NCBI GenBank assembly: GCA_963743945.1
Contig: CAVURO010000012.1
Coordinates: 1 to 51,489, forward strand
Source: JACOTK01 sp963743945
Lineage (GTDB): Bacteria > Actinomycetota > Acidimicrobiia > Acidimicrobiales > CADCSY01
Direction of reading: 5' to 3'
Length of the DNA: 51,489 nt
The translations under genes and the position numbers were made by a program. The notes below the pieces were generated by a model, which was given only the letters and a program-made list of their open reading frames with translations, ran no database searches and had not been told where the DNA came from. Shown here piece after piece: positions 16,179 through 24,440 of this stretch. Every line of letters begins with the position of its first letter. The stretch's first letter is position 1.

Positions 16179-18490
16179 TCAGGTGAACGAGACCTGGTGG
16201 AGAATCGCCCGCTCGAGCTCTCGAATGTGGTCGCGGTCGTCCACCTTGGCACCCGCCCTGGTGCACACGTAGAAGGTGTCGACGACCTCATGGCCGAGAG
16301 TCGCCACCTTGGCCAGTCGGATGTCGAGGTCGAGGTCGGCCAAGGCCCTCGTGATGCGATACAGGACGCCCAGGCGATTCGGCGCGTGCACCTCCACCAC
16401 GGTGGCGTCATCGGAAGCCTGGTTGTCGATCCGCACCGATGCGGGAGCGGTCAACGAGAATGCCGATGAACGGGAGCGATACGTGCGGGCCCGTTCGGCA
16501 AGTCGCGCCTCGAGCGCCAGGCGCCCGGCAAGCACGCGTCGCAGGTCATCGCACACCCCCTCCCAGTCGATGGGGTCGCTGCCCGACTCGACCTTGAACT
16601 GCGAGCCGGCCATGCCCTCTGCGCTGTACGCGTCGGCAGCCAGGACGGTGAGGCCACGAAGCGACAACGTGCCCGCGACCCGACTGAAAAGACCGGGCCG
16701 GTCGGGAGACACCACGGTCAAGGTCGTGCCCAGACCCTCCAACACCTCGTCGCCACGGGCCATCAATACCCGAATCTCCTCGGTCGGGAAGCCGTCGGTG
16801 GTGACGTCTCCGGCCTCGCCGCCACGCAGGACATGTCCTGCTCGATCGACCAGGGTGCGCACGAGCTCCGCCTTCCAGGACCCCCAGGCGGAAGGACCCG
16901 TTGCCAGCGAGTCCGCCTCGGTCAGCACCCCCAGCAGCTCCAGGGTGGTCAACGACCCGGCGCTCTCGGCGACCGAGCGGATCACTGCCGGATCGGCGAG
17001 GTCACGACGCGTGGCGACATCGGGCAACAAGAGGTGCAGGCGCACCATGTCGATCAGGACCGACACGTCATCGGGAACGAATCCCATCCGCTCAGCCACG
17101 GTTCCCATCAGCTCCATACCGACCACGGTGTGGTCACCGGGATATCCCTTCCCGAGGTCGTGCAGCCATGCCCCCACCAACAAGAGATCGGGTCGGCTGA
17201 CCTCATTGGACCGTGCCGCCGCATTCGCCGCCGTCTCGCACAGGTGTCGATCGACCGTGAAACGGTGGTAAGCGTTGCGCTGAGGCCGGCTTCGCACCGG
17301 GGCCCACTCGGGCAGGATTCGCTCCACGAGACGAAGCTGGTCCAGCGTCTCGATCACCCGAATGGCCTCATGGCCTGTGCTCAAAAGCTCGACCAAGGCC
17401 CCGCGGGCCTCGTCGGACCAGCGGCCCTCCAGAACGGGCTGCGCCCTGACGAGTTGCTCGAGGGAGTGGCGATCGAAGCGAGCCCGGTGACGAGCAGCCG
17501 CCACGGCCGCGCGGAGGATCAGGGAGGGATCGGCGGCGATGTCGACCCCCGCCTCGAGATGAACCTCACCGTCGCGCAACACGAGGCCCGGACCGATCGG
17601 TCGGTCGCGGCGAAAGACCGAGCCCACCGGACCCGCCAGCAGCGACTCGATCCGGGCCCAGCTCTCGTCGCTGATCCAGGCAACGGTGCGCGCCGCAGCA
17701 GCAACCAGCGCCATCAGTGCGTCGGCGTTGGGAAGGTCGAGCGCCTTGGCCACTTCATCCTGCCGTTCCAGCAGGAGGCGATCGCCCGCTCGGTCCACGG
17801 CTCGATGCAGCGCAACACGCACCGCGAGAAAGTGTCCTCGGCTGTCGTAAGCCTGGATTCGTCGCCCTCGTGGAGGACCGGATGCGATTCCTGCATCCAG
17901 CGAATGGTGTGAACGTCGCGCAATCCGCCGCGGCTCTCCTTGATGTCGGGTTCGAGCAGGAACGCAACTTCGTCGAAGGTCTCGTGACGGGAGCGGGTCC
18001 GCTCGGCCATCTCCGTGAGCCATCGTTTGGAACGCTTCTGCCACTGCGCCGTCATCCGCTCGAACAGACCGGCAGCCAGGTGATCGTCGCCGGCCAACGC
18101 CCTCATGGACAAGGCCGCCGTGGCCGTGTCCAGATCGTCTGCCGCGAGCTTGAGCGCCTGTTTCGGGGTCCGTACCGCATGGCCCAACTTGATGCCCGAA
18201 TCCCAGATCGGATACCACAATCGTTCGGCGATCTCGCCAACCCCGGCGTGATTGTCGTGCACGATCCAGACATCGAGGTCGCTCCCCGGCGCGAGCTCTC
18301 CCCGTCCGTAACCCCCGACGGCGACCAGTGCCAGTCCGGTGGCGCCGGTCGGAACCACCGCGTCGAACAGTTCGGCCAACCAGGCATCTGTTTCGGCGGA
18401 AAGCGCTCGACACAACGCCCTTCCCTGCAACTCGTCGTCATCGACGATCGCATGGCGCCGGTCGCGAAATGACAAGGCCGCCGACACCAT
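16179..18490 (-). pseudogene. glnD: [Protein-PII] uridylyltransferase / UMP-removing enzyme GlnD, frameshifted
   Basis: All GlnD domains are present but in two frames. The N-terminal part has the nucleotidyltransferase motif GGYGRGELAPGSDLDVW (near residues 59-75) and ESRGGLRDVHTIRWM, and stays open to 17714. The rest is in another frame: FLAVRVALHRAVDRAGDRLL, the HD domain GAWLHDLGKGYPGDHT, and two C-terminal ACT domains (LTVVSPDRPGLFSRVAGTL; VEVHAPNRLGVLYRITRAL). One base is missing at about 17829-17831 (AAA on the plus strand; restoring one gives EDTFLAVR). The corrected protein is about 770 residues. GlnD senses glutamine and modifies PII. ATG 18490 overlaps the flavoprotein stop (TGATG), implying coupling. 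No PII gene is in view. Confidence 0.88.
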
Positions 18491-19839
18491 CACCCGTCCT
18501 CCTCGAGCGAGGCCATGGCCTTGCGCGCCGCCATCTGAACCGGGTCCCACAGCGGGGACAGAGACGGCGCGTAGGCAAGATCGAGCTGCGTCAGCTCTCG
18601 GACCGTCATCCCGGCGTGCAACGCCGTCGCGACGGTGTCGATGCGTTTCCCTGCCCCCTGTCCACCCACGATCTGAGCGCCGAGCACCCGGCCGCCTCCC
18701 CGCTCGGCCACCATCTTGACGACCACCGATTCGGCTCCCGGGTAATAGGACGCCCGGGTGGGGCCGGTCACGGTCACCGCGTGAAAGCCGAATCCCGCCT
18801 GTGTTGCCTCGATCTCGGTGAGACCCGTACGGGCCACCTCCGTGCCGCAGATACGACTGATCGCGGTGCCCACCACTCCCGGGAAGGTGGCATAGCTCCC
18901 GGCAATGTTGGTTCCCGCCACGAAAGCCTGCTTGTTGGCGACGGTCCCCAAGGCCACGTACACATCGCGCTGTGACACCAGATGATACGACTGGGCACAA
19001 TCTCCGGCGGCCCAGACCCCGGCGGCGCTCGTCTGTTGGCGCCGATCGACGGCTATCGCTCCCTGGGCGCCCAGCTCGATGCCGGCATCCTCCGCGATGG
19101 CGACGTTGGGCATGACGCCCAGACCGAGGATGACCAGGTCGGCAGCGATGTCGCCCTCGGACGTGTGGACGAGACCATCGCCGATGCCCTCGACCTGGGT
19201 CGACGTGCGGACCTCGATGCCCGCGTTGCGCAAAGCCTGGTTCACCAGCGAACCCATGTCGGGATCGAGGGTCCCCATGACCTCGGGGGCTTGATCCAAC
19301 AAGGTGGTGGTCAACCCCAGCCGCCGGCATGCCTCGGCCATCTCCATGCCGATGTAGCCGCCCCCGATGACCACCACGGCCGCAACCTCGCGTCTTTCCA
19401 TGTCGCCGATCAAGGCCTTCGCATCCTCGAGGTTCTGCACGCCGTGGACCATGGGGTGATCGATGCCCGGCAGGCGGGGCCGACGAGGGCGGGCACCGAG
19501 ACCCAACATCAGATGGTCAAAACCAAGCCTGATCGTCCGATCGTGCGCGTGGTCGCGAACCTCGACCTCGCGACGGTCCAGGTCGATCATCATCGCCTCG
19601 TGACGAAGGCGGACGTCGATGCGAAGACGTTCACGGTATTCCCGCGGTTCCCGCGCCACCAACTCCTCGACGCTGCCGACCTCACGACCGACCAGATACG
19701 GAATGCCGCAGGCGGAATAGCTGGTGATCTCTCCCATTTCGAGAGCGACGATGTCGAGGTCGGGACGCAACCGACGCGCCTGTGAGGCCGCAACCATGCC
19801 CCCGGCGTCACCGCCGATCACCACCAGACGTTCGCCCAC
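18490..19839 (-). CDS. FAD-dependent pyridine nucleotide-disulfide oxidoreductase (CoA-disulfide reductase-like)
   Basis: From GTG 19839 the protein has 449 residues, the usual size for CoADR/NADH-oxidase-type enzymes. It opens with the FAD-binding VVIGGDAGGMVAA and the single redox cysteine in SYSACGIPYLVG (C44, matching CoADR Cys43). It continues with the NAD(P)H Rossmann loop VVIGGGYIGMEMAE, VWAAGDCAQ, and a C-terminal dimerisation domain. It probably reduces a low-molecular-weight disulfide, polysulfide or oxygen with NAD(P)H. Longer in-frame starts exist (ATG 19893), but TAAGGT at 19847-19852 lies exactly 7 nt before the GTG. Its stop overlaps the glnD start, so it shares an mRNA with glnD. 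Confidence 0.88.
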   Translation of the reverse strand: MGERLVVIGGDAGGMVAASQARRLRPDLDIVALEMGEITSYSACGIPYLVGREVGSVEELVAREPREYRERLRIDVRLRHEAMMIDLDRREVEVRDHAHDRTIRLGFDHLMLGLGARPRRPRLPGIDHPMVHGVQNLEDAKALIGDMERREVAAVVVIGGGYIGMEMAEACRRLGLTTTLLDQAPEVMGTLDPDMGSLVNQALRNAGIEVRTSTQVEGIGDGLVHTSEGDIAADLVILGLGVMPNVAIAEDAGIELGAQGAIAVDRRQQTSAAGVWAAGDCAQSYHLVSQRDVYVALGTVANKQAFVAGTNIAGSYATFPGVVGTAISRICGTEVARTGLTEIEATQAGFGFHAVTVTGPTRASYYPGAESVVVKMVAERGGGRVLGAQIVGGQGAGKRIDTVATALHAGMTVRELTQLDLAYAPSLSPLWDPVQMAARKAMASLEEDG

Positions 19840-19846
19840 CCCAGGA

Positions 19847-19852
19847 ACCTTA
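19847..19852 (-). promoter_or_regulatory. -10 element (TAAGGT) for the flavoprotein-glnD operon, leaderless
   Basis: Read on the minus strand, TAAGGT ends 7 nt before the GTG at 19839. It decides the start of the CoADR-like gene. Confidence 0.5.
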
Positions 19853-20001
19853 AGGCCTTCGCCGCGCGATGCATGCGTCGGCTCCCTGTCCATCAGCGCC
19901 GGCAACGACGATCGGTCGGAGGTCGTCACCTGGCGGCTCCCAAAACCCTGTGGTTCCACCAGGTCCGCCCGGGCGCCGGCCGGCCGGAGCAATCAGCTCT
20001 C

Positions 20002-20007
20002 TACAAT
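20002..20007 (+). promoter_or_regulatory. -10 element (TACAAT), leaderless start at 20014
   Basis: TACAAT, close to consensus, ends 6 nt before the ATG at 20014. It is one of the clearest leaderless promoters in the window. Confidence 0.6.
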
Positions 20008-20013
20008 GGACAC

Positions 20014-20205
20014 ATGGCCATTCGCTTCGACTGTCGCCACTATTCCACCCGCTCCACCGGACAGGGCGACCAGGTCCAACGTTGCCGCCTCGACGCGGCA
20101 GAGCAAACCCCGTTCTCCTGCCCCGAGGGTTGTCTGTTCTTCGAGGAACGCTCGATCACCGACGCGGGGTGGAAACGATTCGGGGACCAACCCGAACAAA
20201 AGTGA
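20014..20205 (+). CDS. Small four-cysteine protein, 63 residues, uncharacterised
   Basis: The sequence starts MAIRFDCRHYSTRSTGQGDQ and contains four cysteines at about 7, 24, 36 and 40 (the last pair as SCPEGCLFFE). This spacing could bind zinc or an iron-sulfur cluster. There is no signal peptide or membrane segment, and it ends in a charged tail. I do not recognise a named family. The strong TACAAT box directly upstream and good codon use argue that it is real and leaderless. It is divergent from the CoADR-like flavoprotein (175 bp between starts) and convergent with amtB. Confidence 0.7.
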   Translation: MAIRFDCRHYSTRSTGQGDQVQRCRLDAAEQTPFSCPEGCLFFEERSITDAGWKRFGDQPEQK

Positions 20206-20213
20206 CGGGTGCC

Positions 20214-20253
20214 GTTCGGACCTGTCGGTTCGGACCTGTCGGTTCGGATCTAG
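20214..20253 (+). repeat. 14-bp tandem repeat between convergent gene ends
   Basis: Two exact copies of GTTCGGACCTGTCG plus a partial third lie between the small-protein stop and the amtB stop, reaching into the amtB stop codon. Confidence 0.85.
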
Positions 20254-21482
20254 TTGTCCAGGCCGGCGTAGGCACTCTCGGCATGAACACTCCGGTCGAG
20301 ACCCTCAAGCTCCTCGTCGAGTGTCACCCGTAGGCCGATGGTCATGTCGATGACCTTGGCAAGTGCCAGTGACACCACGAAGGAGAAGCCGAACGTGGCG
20401 ACGGAGGCCACCAGCTGGTCGACCAACAGCTCGCCACCACCACCGAGCAGGAGCCCGTCCACCCCGACCTCGTTGACCGACTCGTCGGCGAAGAGACCGA
20501 GCAACATCGACCCGAGGAGGCCGCCGACAAGGTGGACGCCGATCACGTCCAGGGAGTCGTCGTAGTTGAATCGATTCTTCAGGCGAATCGCCAAAAGACA
20601 GATCACCCCCGCAAGGAAGCCGATGGCGATGGGACTCATTCCACCCACGAATCCGGCACAGGGGGTGATTGCCACGAGGCCTGCCACCGCTCCGGAGGCT
20701 GCTCCGAGGCTGGTTGGATGTCCGTCCTGCACGCGCTCGGCCAACACCCAACCCAACATGCCCGCCGATGCCGCCAGGAAGGTGTTCATCAGCGCCTGTG
20801 CGGCGATGCCGTTGGCTCCGAGAGCCGAGCCCGCATTGAAACCGAACCATCCGAACCAAAGGATGCCTGTGCCCAACATGGTGAGGGGCAGCGAATGAGG
20901 CGGCATCGGCTCGGTCCCCCAACCGTGGCGACGCCCGAGCACCAGAATCAACGCCAGGGCGGCCGCGCCTGCGTTGATGTGGACCACGGCGCCGCCGGCG
21001 AAGTCCAGCGCGCCGAGCTCGGCAAGCCATCCACCGGCAAACACCCAGTGAGCGACGGGAGAGTAGACGACCACGAGCCAGATGCTGATGAAGATCAGAT
21101 AGGCGTTGAACTTCAGGCGATCCGCAGTCGCTCCGGTGATCAGTGCAGGGGTGATGACGGCAAAGGTCATCTGGTACGCACAGAAAAGGACGAAAGGAAT
21201 CGTCGGGGCAAGCGGAAAGCCGGCCGCCGACCCGACGTCTCGGAGGCCGATGAAATCCAGGTTGCCGATGATGCCGCCGTCACCGACGTTGCCGAACGCC
21301 AGGGTGAACCCGACGAGCGCCCACAGGACGGCGAGCAGTCCCATCGCCATGAAGTTCTGCATGAGCATGGCAAGGACGTTCTTCGACCTGACCATGCCCC
21401 CGTAGAAGAAGGCCAACCCGGGGGTCATGAAGAGAACGAGAGCCGTCGAGATCAACATCCATGCGGTATCGCCACTGTCCAC
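20250..21482 (-). CDS. amtB: Ammonium transporter
   Basis: A 410-residue polytopic protein of about 11 transmembrane helices. Signatures include FYGGMVRSKNVL, the pore region with the first of the twin histidines in GAVVHINAGAAALAL, WFGWFGFNAGSALGANG, the second His in DVIGVHLVGGLLGS, and a cytosolic tail GLRVTLDEELEGLD. It moves ammonium/ammonia across the membrane and is normally gated by GlnK. The GTG at 21482 is chosen over the ATG at 21548 because an AGGAAGG SD lies 9 nt upstream and the protein then starts in the periplasmic N-terminus. Unusually, no glnK/glnB follows; a small receiver-like gene and a hypothetical gene lie upstream. Confidence 0.95.
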   Translation of the reverse strand: MDSGDTAWMLISTALVLFMTPGLAFFYGGMVRSKNVLAMLMQNFMAMGLLAVLWALVGFTLAFGNVGDGGIIGNLDFIGLRDVGSAAGFPLAPTIPFVLFCAYQMTFAVITPALITGATADRLKFNAYLIFISIWLVVVYSPVAHWVFAGGWLAELGALDFAGGAVVHINAGAAALALILVLGRRHGWGTEPMPPHSLPLTMLGTGILWFGWFGFNAGSALGANGIAAQALMNTFLAASAGMLGWVLAERVQDGHPTSLGAASGAVAGLVAITPCAGFVGGMSPIAIGFLAGVICLLAIRLKNRFNYDDSLDVIGVHLVGGLLGSMLLGLFADESVNEVGVDGLLLGGGGELLVDQLVASVATFGFSFVVSLALAKVIDMTIGLRVTLDEELEGLDRSVHAESAYAGLDN

Positions 21483-21558
21483 GGATACGTACCTTCCTGT
21501 CCTGTCGCACGAATGGGGTCGAGACGACAATCCGGTGACGCTAGCCAAGATGTCCGGG

Positions 21559-21951
21559 TCAGCGAAAGCCAGGCGGTTCCCGACCGTCCGACAGGGCCAG
21601 ATGCTCGATCCCTTCCGACAACCGGCGGAACAGCTCGGATCTCGGGAACGCCCGACAGCCGGCGGCTCTGGCCGCGGACAAGGTGTCCCTTGCGACGTGG
21701 GAACCGAACCCGATGACCCAAGACCCGTGCCCGGTCAATCCTTCGATTGCCTCGATCATGCCGGGCCGATCGAGATCGACCACCACGAGAACCCGGTCCG
21801 ACGGATGGTCACGTTGGGTCTCGGCGACCCGCTGCAGCAAGGCTTCGGGCGAAGCGACAAAGGCGCAGTCGGGCGCCGCCGCCGAGATCCTTGACCGGTC
21901 CATGATGTTGGGTACGCAGCAGATCACCCTGCTCGCACTCCGGCCGCTCAT
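21559..21951 (-). CDS. Small receiver-like alpha/beta protein, function unknown
   Basis: This 130-residue protein begins MSGRSASRVICCVPNIMDRSRISAAAPD. It shows an alternating strand/helix pattern (VLVVVDLDRPGMIEAIEGL, SWVIGFGSHVARDTLSAARAAGC, AFPRSELFRRL) that resembles a response-regulator receiver fold: VVDLD occupies the phospho-Asp strand and GFGSH the T/S loop. The acidic pocket at the N-terminus and the conserved lysine are not evident, so it is probably a pseudo-receiver. The start overlaps the upstream gene's stop by 4 nt (ATGA). It sits directly upstream of amtB on the same strand. Function is not assignable from sequence. Confidence 0.6.
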   Translation of the reverse strand: MSGRSASRVICCVPNIMDRSRISAAAPDCAFVASPEALLQRVAETQRDHPSDRVLVVVDLDRPGMIEAIEGLTGHGSWVIGFGSHVARDTLSAARAAGCRAFPRSELFRRLSEGIEHLALSDGREPPGFR

Positions 21952-22469
21952 CGCTTTCCCACGTCCCGGCCGTCCCGGTCCCGGCCGTCCTGGTCTCGGC
22001 CGTCTCGGTCATCGGAGGCGACACGGCGGTGCCGATCGAGGTGCAGGCGGGCCTTCATGGCCCCCCAGAGGATGCCGGGCTCATGCAGTGCATCATCCAC
22101 ATCGGCGAAGGTCATCGGTGTCAGTCCGTAGTCGTCATCGGGGAAGTGAAGGACGTCGAACTCACTGCGCTCCACACACGGCACACCGGCGCAGCGGAGC
22201 ACAAGGGTCGGATAGCGAACGGCATGACGGAGAACGCCGAGGGGGTTGGACCGCTGCTCGTCGATGTCGGCCTCGAACAGGGCACGCAGCTCCGCACCAA
22301 CCTCGGCACCCGCTCGTCGCCCCATCTCCGCGGCCTGAGCAGCGATGTCGGAACCGGGCAATCCGCCGGCCTCCACCCAAGCCGAATGGACACGGTCGAC
22401 GGAGCGCTCCACCCAACGCGGAAGGACCGTCTCGACCACCTCGACCAATTGCCTGGCGTACTCATCCAT
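21948..22469 (-). CDS. Conserved hypothetical protein with an RDGRD-repeat tail
   Basis: Starting at ATG 22469 (MDEYARQLVEVVETVLPRWVERSVDRV) the protein has 173 residues. It is mainly helical, then has a mixed domain (LRHAVRYPTLVLRCAGVPCVERSEFDVLHFPDDDYGLTP in pieces). It ends in a low-complexity tail made of DGRD repeats encoded by 12-bp units around 21960-22010. There is no membrane segment or recognised motif. ATG 22469 is preferred to upstream codons because it leaves a 52-bp divergent promoter gap to the plus-strand gene at 22522. Its stop overlaps the receiver-like gene (ATGA), so the two form an operon with amtB possibly third. Unknown function. Confidence 0.6.
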   Translation of the reverse strand: MDEYARQLVEVVETVLPRWVERSVDRVHSAWVEAGGLPGSDIAAQAAEMGRRAGAEVGAELRALFEADIDEQRSNPLGVLRHAVRYPTLVLRCAGVPCVERSEFDVLHFPDDDYGLTPMTFADVDDALHEPGILWGAMKARLHLDRHRRVASDDRDGRDQDGRDRDGRDVGKR

Positions 22470-23637
22470 CGGCGACCATGCTTTCCCCCATGACCGTAGT
22501 CGGCTCTTCGCCGGGCCCTTCATGATCATTCGGGCCGTGTCCGTCTTCGAGGGCATCGTGTATCACTCGTACGTCATCGACCGGTCCGCTCCCTGTCGCC
22601 CGAGGCTGGAGGTGGAGGCGCTCGTGCGAGCGGGTGATGTCGACTCGGGTCCGCTGCTGGTGAGCCTGGCCGAGTATGCCGCCCTCGCCGGTGGGCCGGA
22701 GGTCGTCGCGAGCTGCATTGCCCACCTCCGGGAAAATGGCAGGATCGTGGATCACATGGGTGCGCCCTACCTGGCCTTCCCCACCTGGACCCCGATCGAG
22801 CTGGAGCGCCGTTGAGGCGTCGGGCTCAGTCGTCTGATTGAGTGTCTGATTGAGGTTTCCCGAGCGAAAGCCCTCGAGGTCGAGGGTGACATAGCGGTAG
22901 CCCGCCTCCTTCACCGCTTCGACGATCGCCGAGGCGCAATCGAGACCCGCCGTCATCTCGTCGACTCCCAACTCCACCCTCGCCACCTCGCCGTGATGAC
23001 GCACACGGAGCTGACGAAATCCCAACCTTCGCAGCGATCCTTCGGCCCTCGCCACCGACTCGAGCACCCCGACCGTCACCGGCGTCCCGTAGGGAACACG
23101 GGAGGCAAGACACGCCGCTGCGGGCTTGTCCCAGGTGCGCAGCCCGAGACGTCGCGAGGCCTCGCGCACCTCCACCTTGGTGAATCCGGCTTCGACAAGT
23201 GGGAACACGGCGCCGTGATCCAATGCCGCCCGTTGGCCGGGTCGATGATCGACGAGGTCATCGAGGTTGACACCGAGGACGACCACGGCACCTTCCGCGT
23301 CGGCCATGGGAACCGCAACCGCCATCAACTCGGTCTTGCAGTGGAAGCAGCGATCACCGGCGTTGGCGACGTATGCCTCGTTGGCCAGCTCATGGGTGAG
23401 AACCGCGGTCCAGCGGAGATCCCACTCGTCTGCGAGGGACGCGCAGTCCCGAGCCTCTTCCGGTGCAAGCGAAGCAGAGACCGCGGTGACGACGTGGGTG
23501 TTGGCCTTGCCCAAGGTGTCCTGGGCCATCCAGGCCAGGAAGGCTGAATCGGCCCCGCCACTGAAGGCCACCACCACCCGTTCCAGCACTCGCAGGTGCC
23601 TGCGAAGGCGCTCAATCGATGCATCGACCCCGCTCAT
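22462..23637 (-). CDS. larE: LarE-like ATP-dependent sacrificial sulfur transferase; stop displaced
   Basis: A PP-loop protein: VVVAFSGGADSAFLAWMA binds ATP near residue 24, with RCFHCKTEL, LGVNLDD, and the sulfur-donor cysteine region PAAACLASRVPYG. LarE adenylates pyridinium carboxylates and donates its own sulfur in nickel-pincer cofactor synthesis. Homology ends at about 22830 (YVTLDLEGFRSGNLNQTL, roughly residue 265). The frame as read then continues another 120 residues of low-quality sequence to 22462, covering a plausible gene on the other strand. A one-base indel in the last 30 nt would end the protein at the TGA at 22826-22828. It begins 13 bp after hemQ. larB and larC are not present. 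Confidence 0.85.
   Translation of the reverse strand: MSGVDASIERLRRHLRVLERVVVAFSGGADSAFLAWMAQDTLGKANTHVVTAVSASLAPEEARDCASLADEWDLRWTAVLTHELANEAYVANAGDRCFHCKTELMAVAVPMADAEGAVVVLGVNLDDLVDHRPGQRAALDHGAVFPLVEAGFTKVEVREASRRLGLRTWDKPAAACLASRVPYGTPVTVGVLESVARAEGSLRRLGFRQLRVRHHGEVARVELGVDEMTAGLDCASAIVEAVKEAGYRYVTLDLEGFRSGNLNQTLNQTTEPDASTALQLDRGPGGEGQVGRTHVIHDPAIFPEVGNAARDDLRPTGEGGILGQAHQQRTRVDITRSHERLHLQPRATGSGPVDDVRVIHDALEDGHGPNDHEGPGEEPTTVMGESMVADG
22522..22815 (+). CDS. Hypothetical protein, 97 residues
   Basis: The sequence MIIRAVSVFEGIVYHSYVIDRSAPCRPRLEVEALV continues into two helices and ends GRIVDHMGAPYLAFPTWTPIELERR. Third codon positions are strongly GC-rich, more convincing than the antisense extension of larE that overlaps it. 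I see no promoter box or SD of quality upstream, and no named family. It is divergent from the hypothetical gene starting at 22469 and convergent with the conserved part of larE. If larE really extends to 22462 this gene would be antisense to it and might not exist. Confidence 0.45.
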   Translation: MIIRAVSVFEGIVYHSYVIDRSAPCRPRLEVEALVRAGDVDSGPLLVSLAEYAALAGGPEVVASCIAHLRENGRIVDHMGAPYLAFPTWTPIELERR

Positions 23638-23650
23638 GACACGCGAGGGA

Positions 23651-24334
23651 TCAGCCCAGGCCGACATGGGCCAGCACCTCGTCGAGGGGCGCCACCAATC
23701 CGCTGTAGAACGGGCCGAAGTCCGCGTACTTCGCCGACGCCAGATCGAAGCGCATGGTGTACACGCAGTCCTTCAGGTCGATGGGACTCCGCCCGAAAAG
23801 CGAGACGCCCCATTCGTAATCGTCGAGGCCGGTCGATCCCGTGATGAGCTGAACGATGCGACCTGCGAAGTTGCGGCCCGACCTGCCGTGCTCGTGCATC
23901 AGCTCGAGGCGTTCCTCGAACGACAACCGATACCAGTTGGCGCCCTCGATCCGACGTTTGCCCATCGGATAGAAGCAGTAGGCGGGCATGTTCTCAGGCG
24001 GGAAGATCGGATAGAGCCGAGCCTGACGCATCGGTTCGGGGACACCGGAGGCGTATTCGGAGATCTCGGTGATCGAGAGGTAGGAATCGACGATCTCGAG
24101 GCCCGCGGCCTGCAGGTCACGCTGGAGACCACGGAGTCTCCAGAGATCGGGGCCGAGGGCCATGAATCCGACATCGGCCTTGTGGCCGAACATGGCAACC
24201 GGCACAACCTGGTGATCACCTTCCGTCGCTGCCTTCACGGCCGCGGTGACCGCCTGCCCGTCGGCCCCGGAACGAAGCTTGCAGAAGAGGTGAAGAACCC
24301 CCCAGCCTTCCGGCATCATCATCGAGTCGGTCAT
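23651..24334 (-). CDS. hemQ: Coproheme decarboxylase (HemQ/ChdC, chlorite dismutase family)
   Basis: A 227-residue protein of the chlorite-dismutase fold. It ends the actinobacterial/Firmicute coproporphyrin-dependent heme pathway by decarboxylating coproheme to heme b. Typical segments are GWGVLHLFCKL, YLSITEISEYA, CFYPMGKRR, NWYRLSFEERLELMHEHGRSGR (proximal heme His in MHEHG), LITGSTGLDDYEWGVSLF and the C-terminal YADFGPFYSG. The ATG at 24334 is chosen because TAGGCT ends 6 nt before it; a GTG two codons earlier would abut that box. larE follows 13 bp downstream and probably shares the transcript. No other heme gene is in the window. Confidence 0.92.
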   Translation of the reverse strand: MTDSMMMPEGWGVLHLFCKLRSGADGQAVTAAVKAATEGDHQVVPVAMFGHKADVGFMALGPDLWRLRGLQRDLQAAGLEIVDSYLSITEISEYASGVPEPMRQARLYPIFPPENMPAYCFYPMGKRRIEGANWYRLSFEERLELMHEHGRSGRNFAGRIVQLITGSTGLDDYEWGVSLFGRSPIDLKDCVYTMRFDLASAKYADFGPFYSGLVAPLDEVLAHVGLG

Positions 24335-24340
24335 GGACAC

Positions 24341-24346
24341 AGCCTA
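24341..24346 (-). promoter_or_regulatory. -10 element (TAGGCT) for hemQ, leaderless
   Basis: On the minus strand TAGGCT ends 6 nt before ATG 24334. Confidence 0.5.
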
Positions 24347-24385
24347 CTGCGGACCCACCGGAACAGTCCCGGCGACCATGCGGCC

Positions 24386-24421
24386 GCATGGGGAACCCAC
24401 ACGCCGGTGGGTTCCCCATGC
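24386..24421 (-). terminator. Strong GC-rich hairpin, likely terminator
   Basis: A perfect 15-bp inverted repeat (24386-24400 with 24407-24421, 6-nt loop) lies just downstream of the secreted protein gene and upstream of hemQ on the same strand. No T-tract follows, as is common for actinobacterial hairpin terminators. Confidence 0.75.
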
Positions 24422-24440
24422 CAGTCCGCTTGACCGCTCC

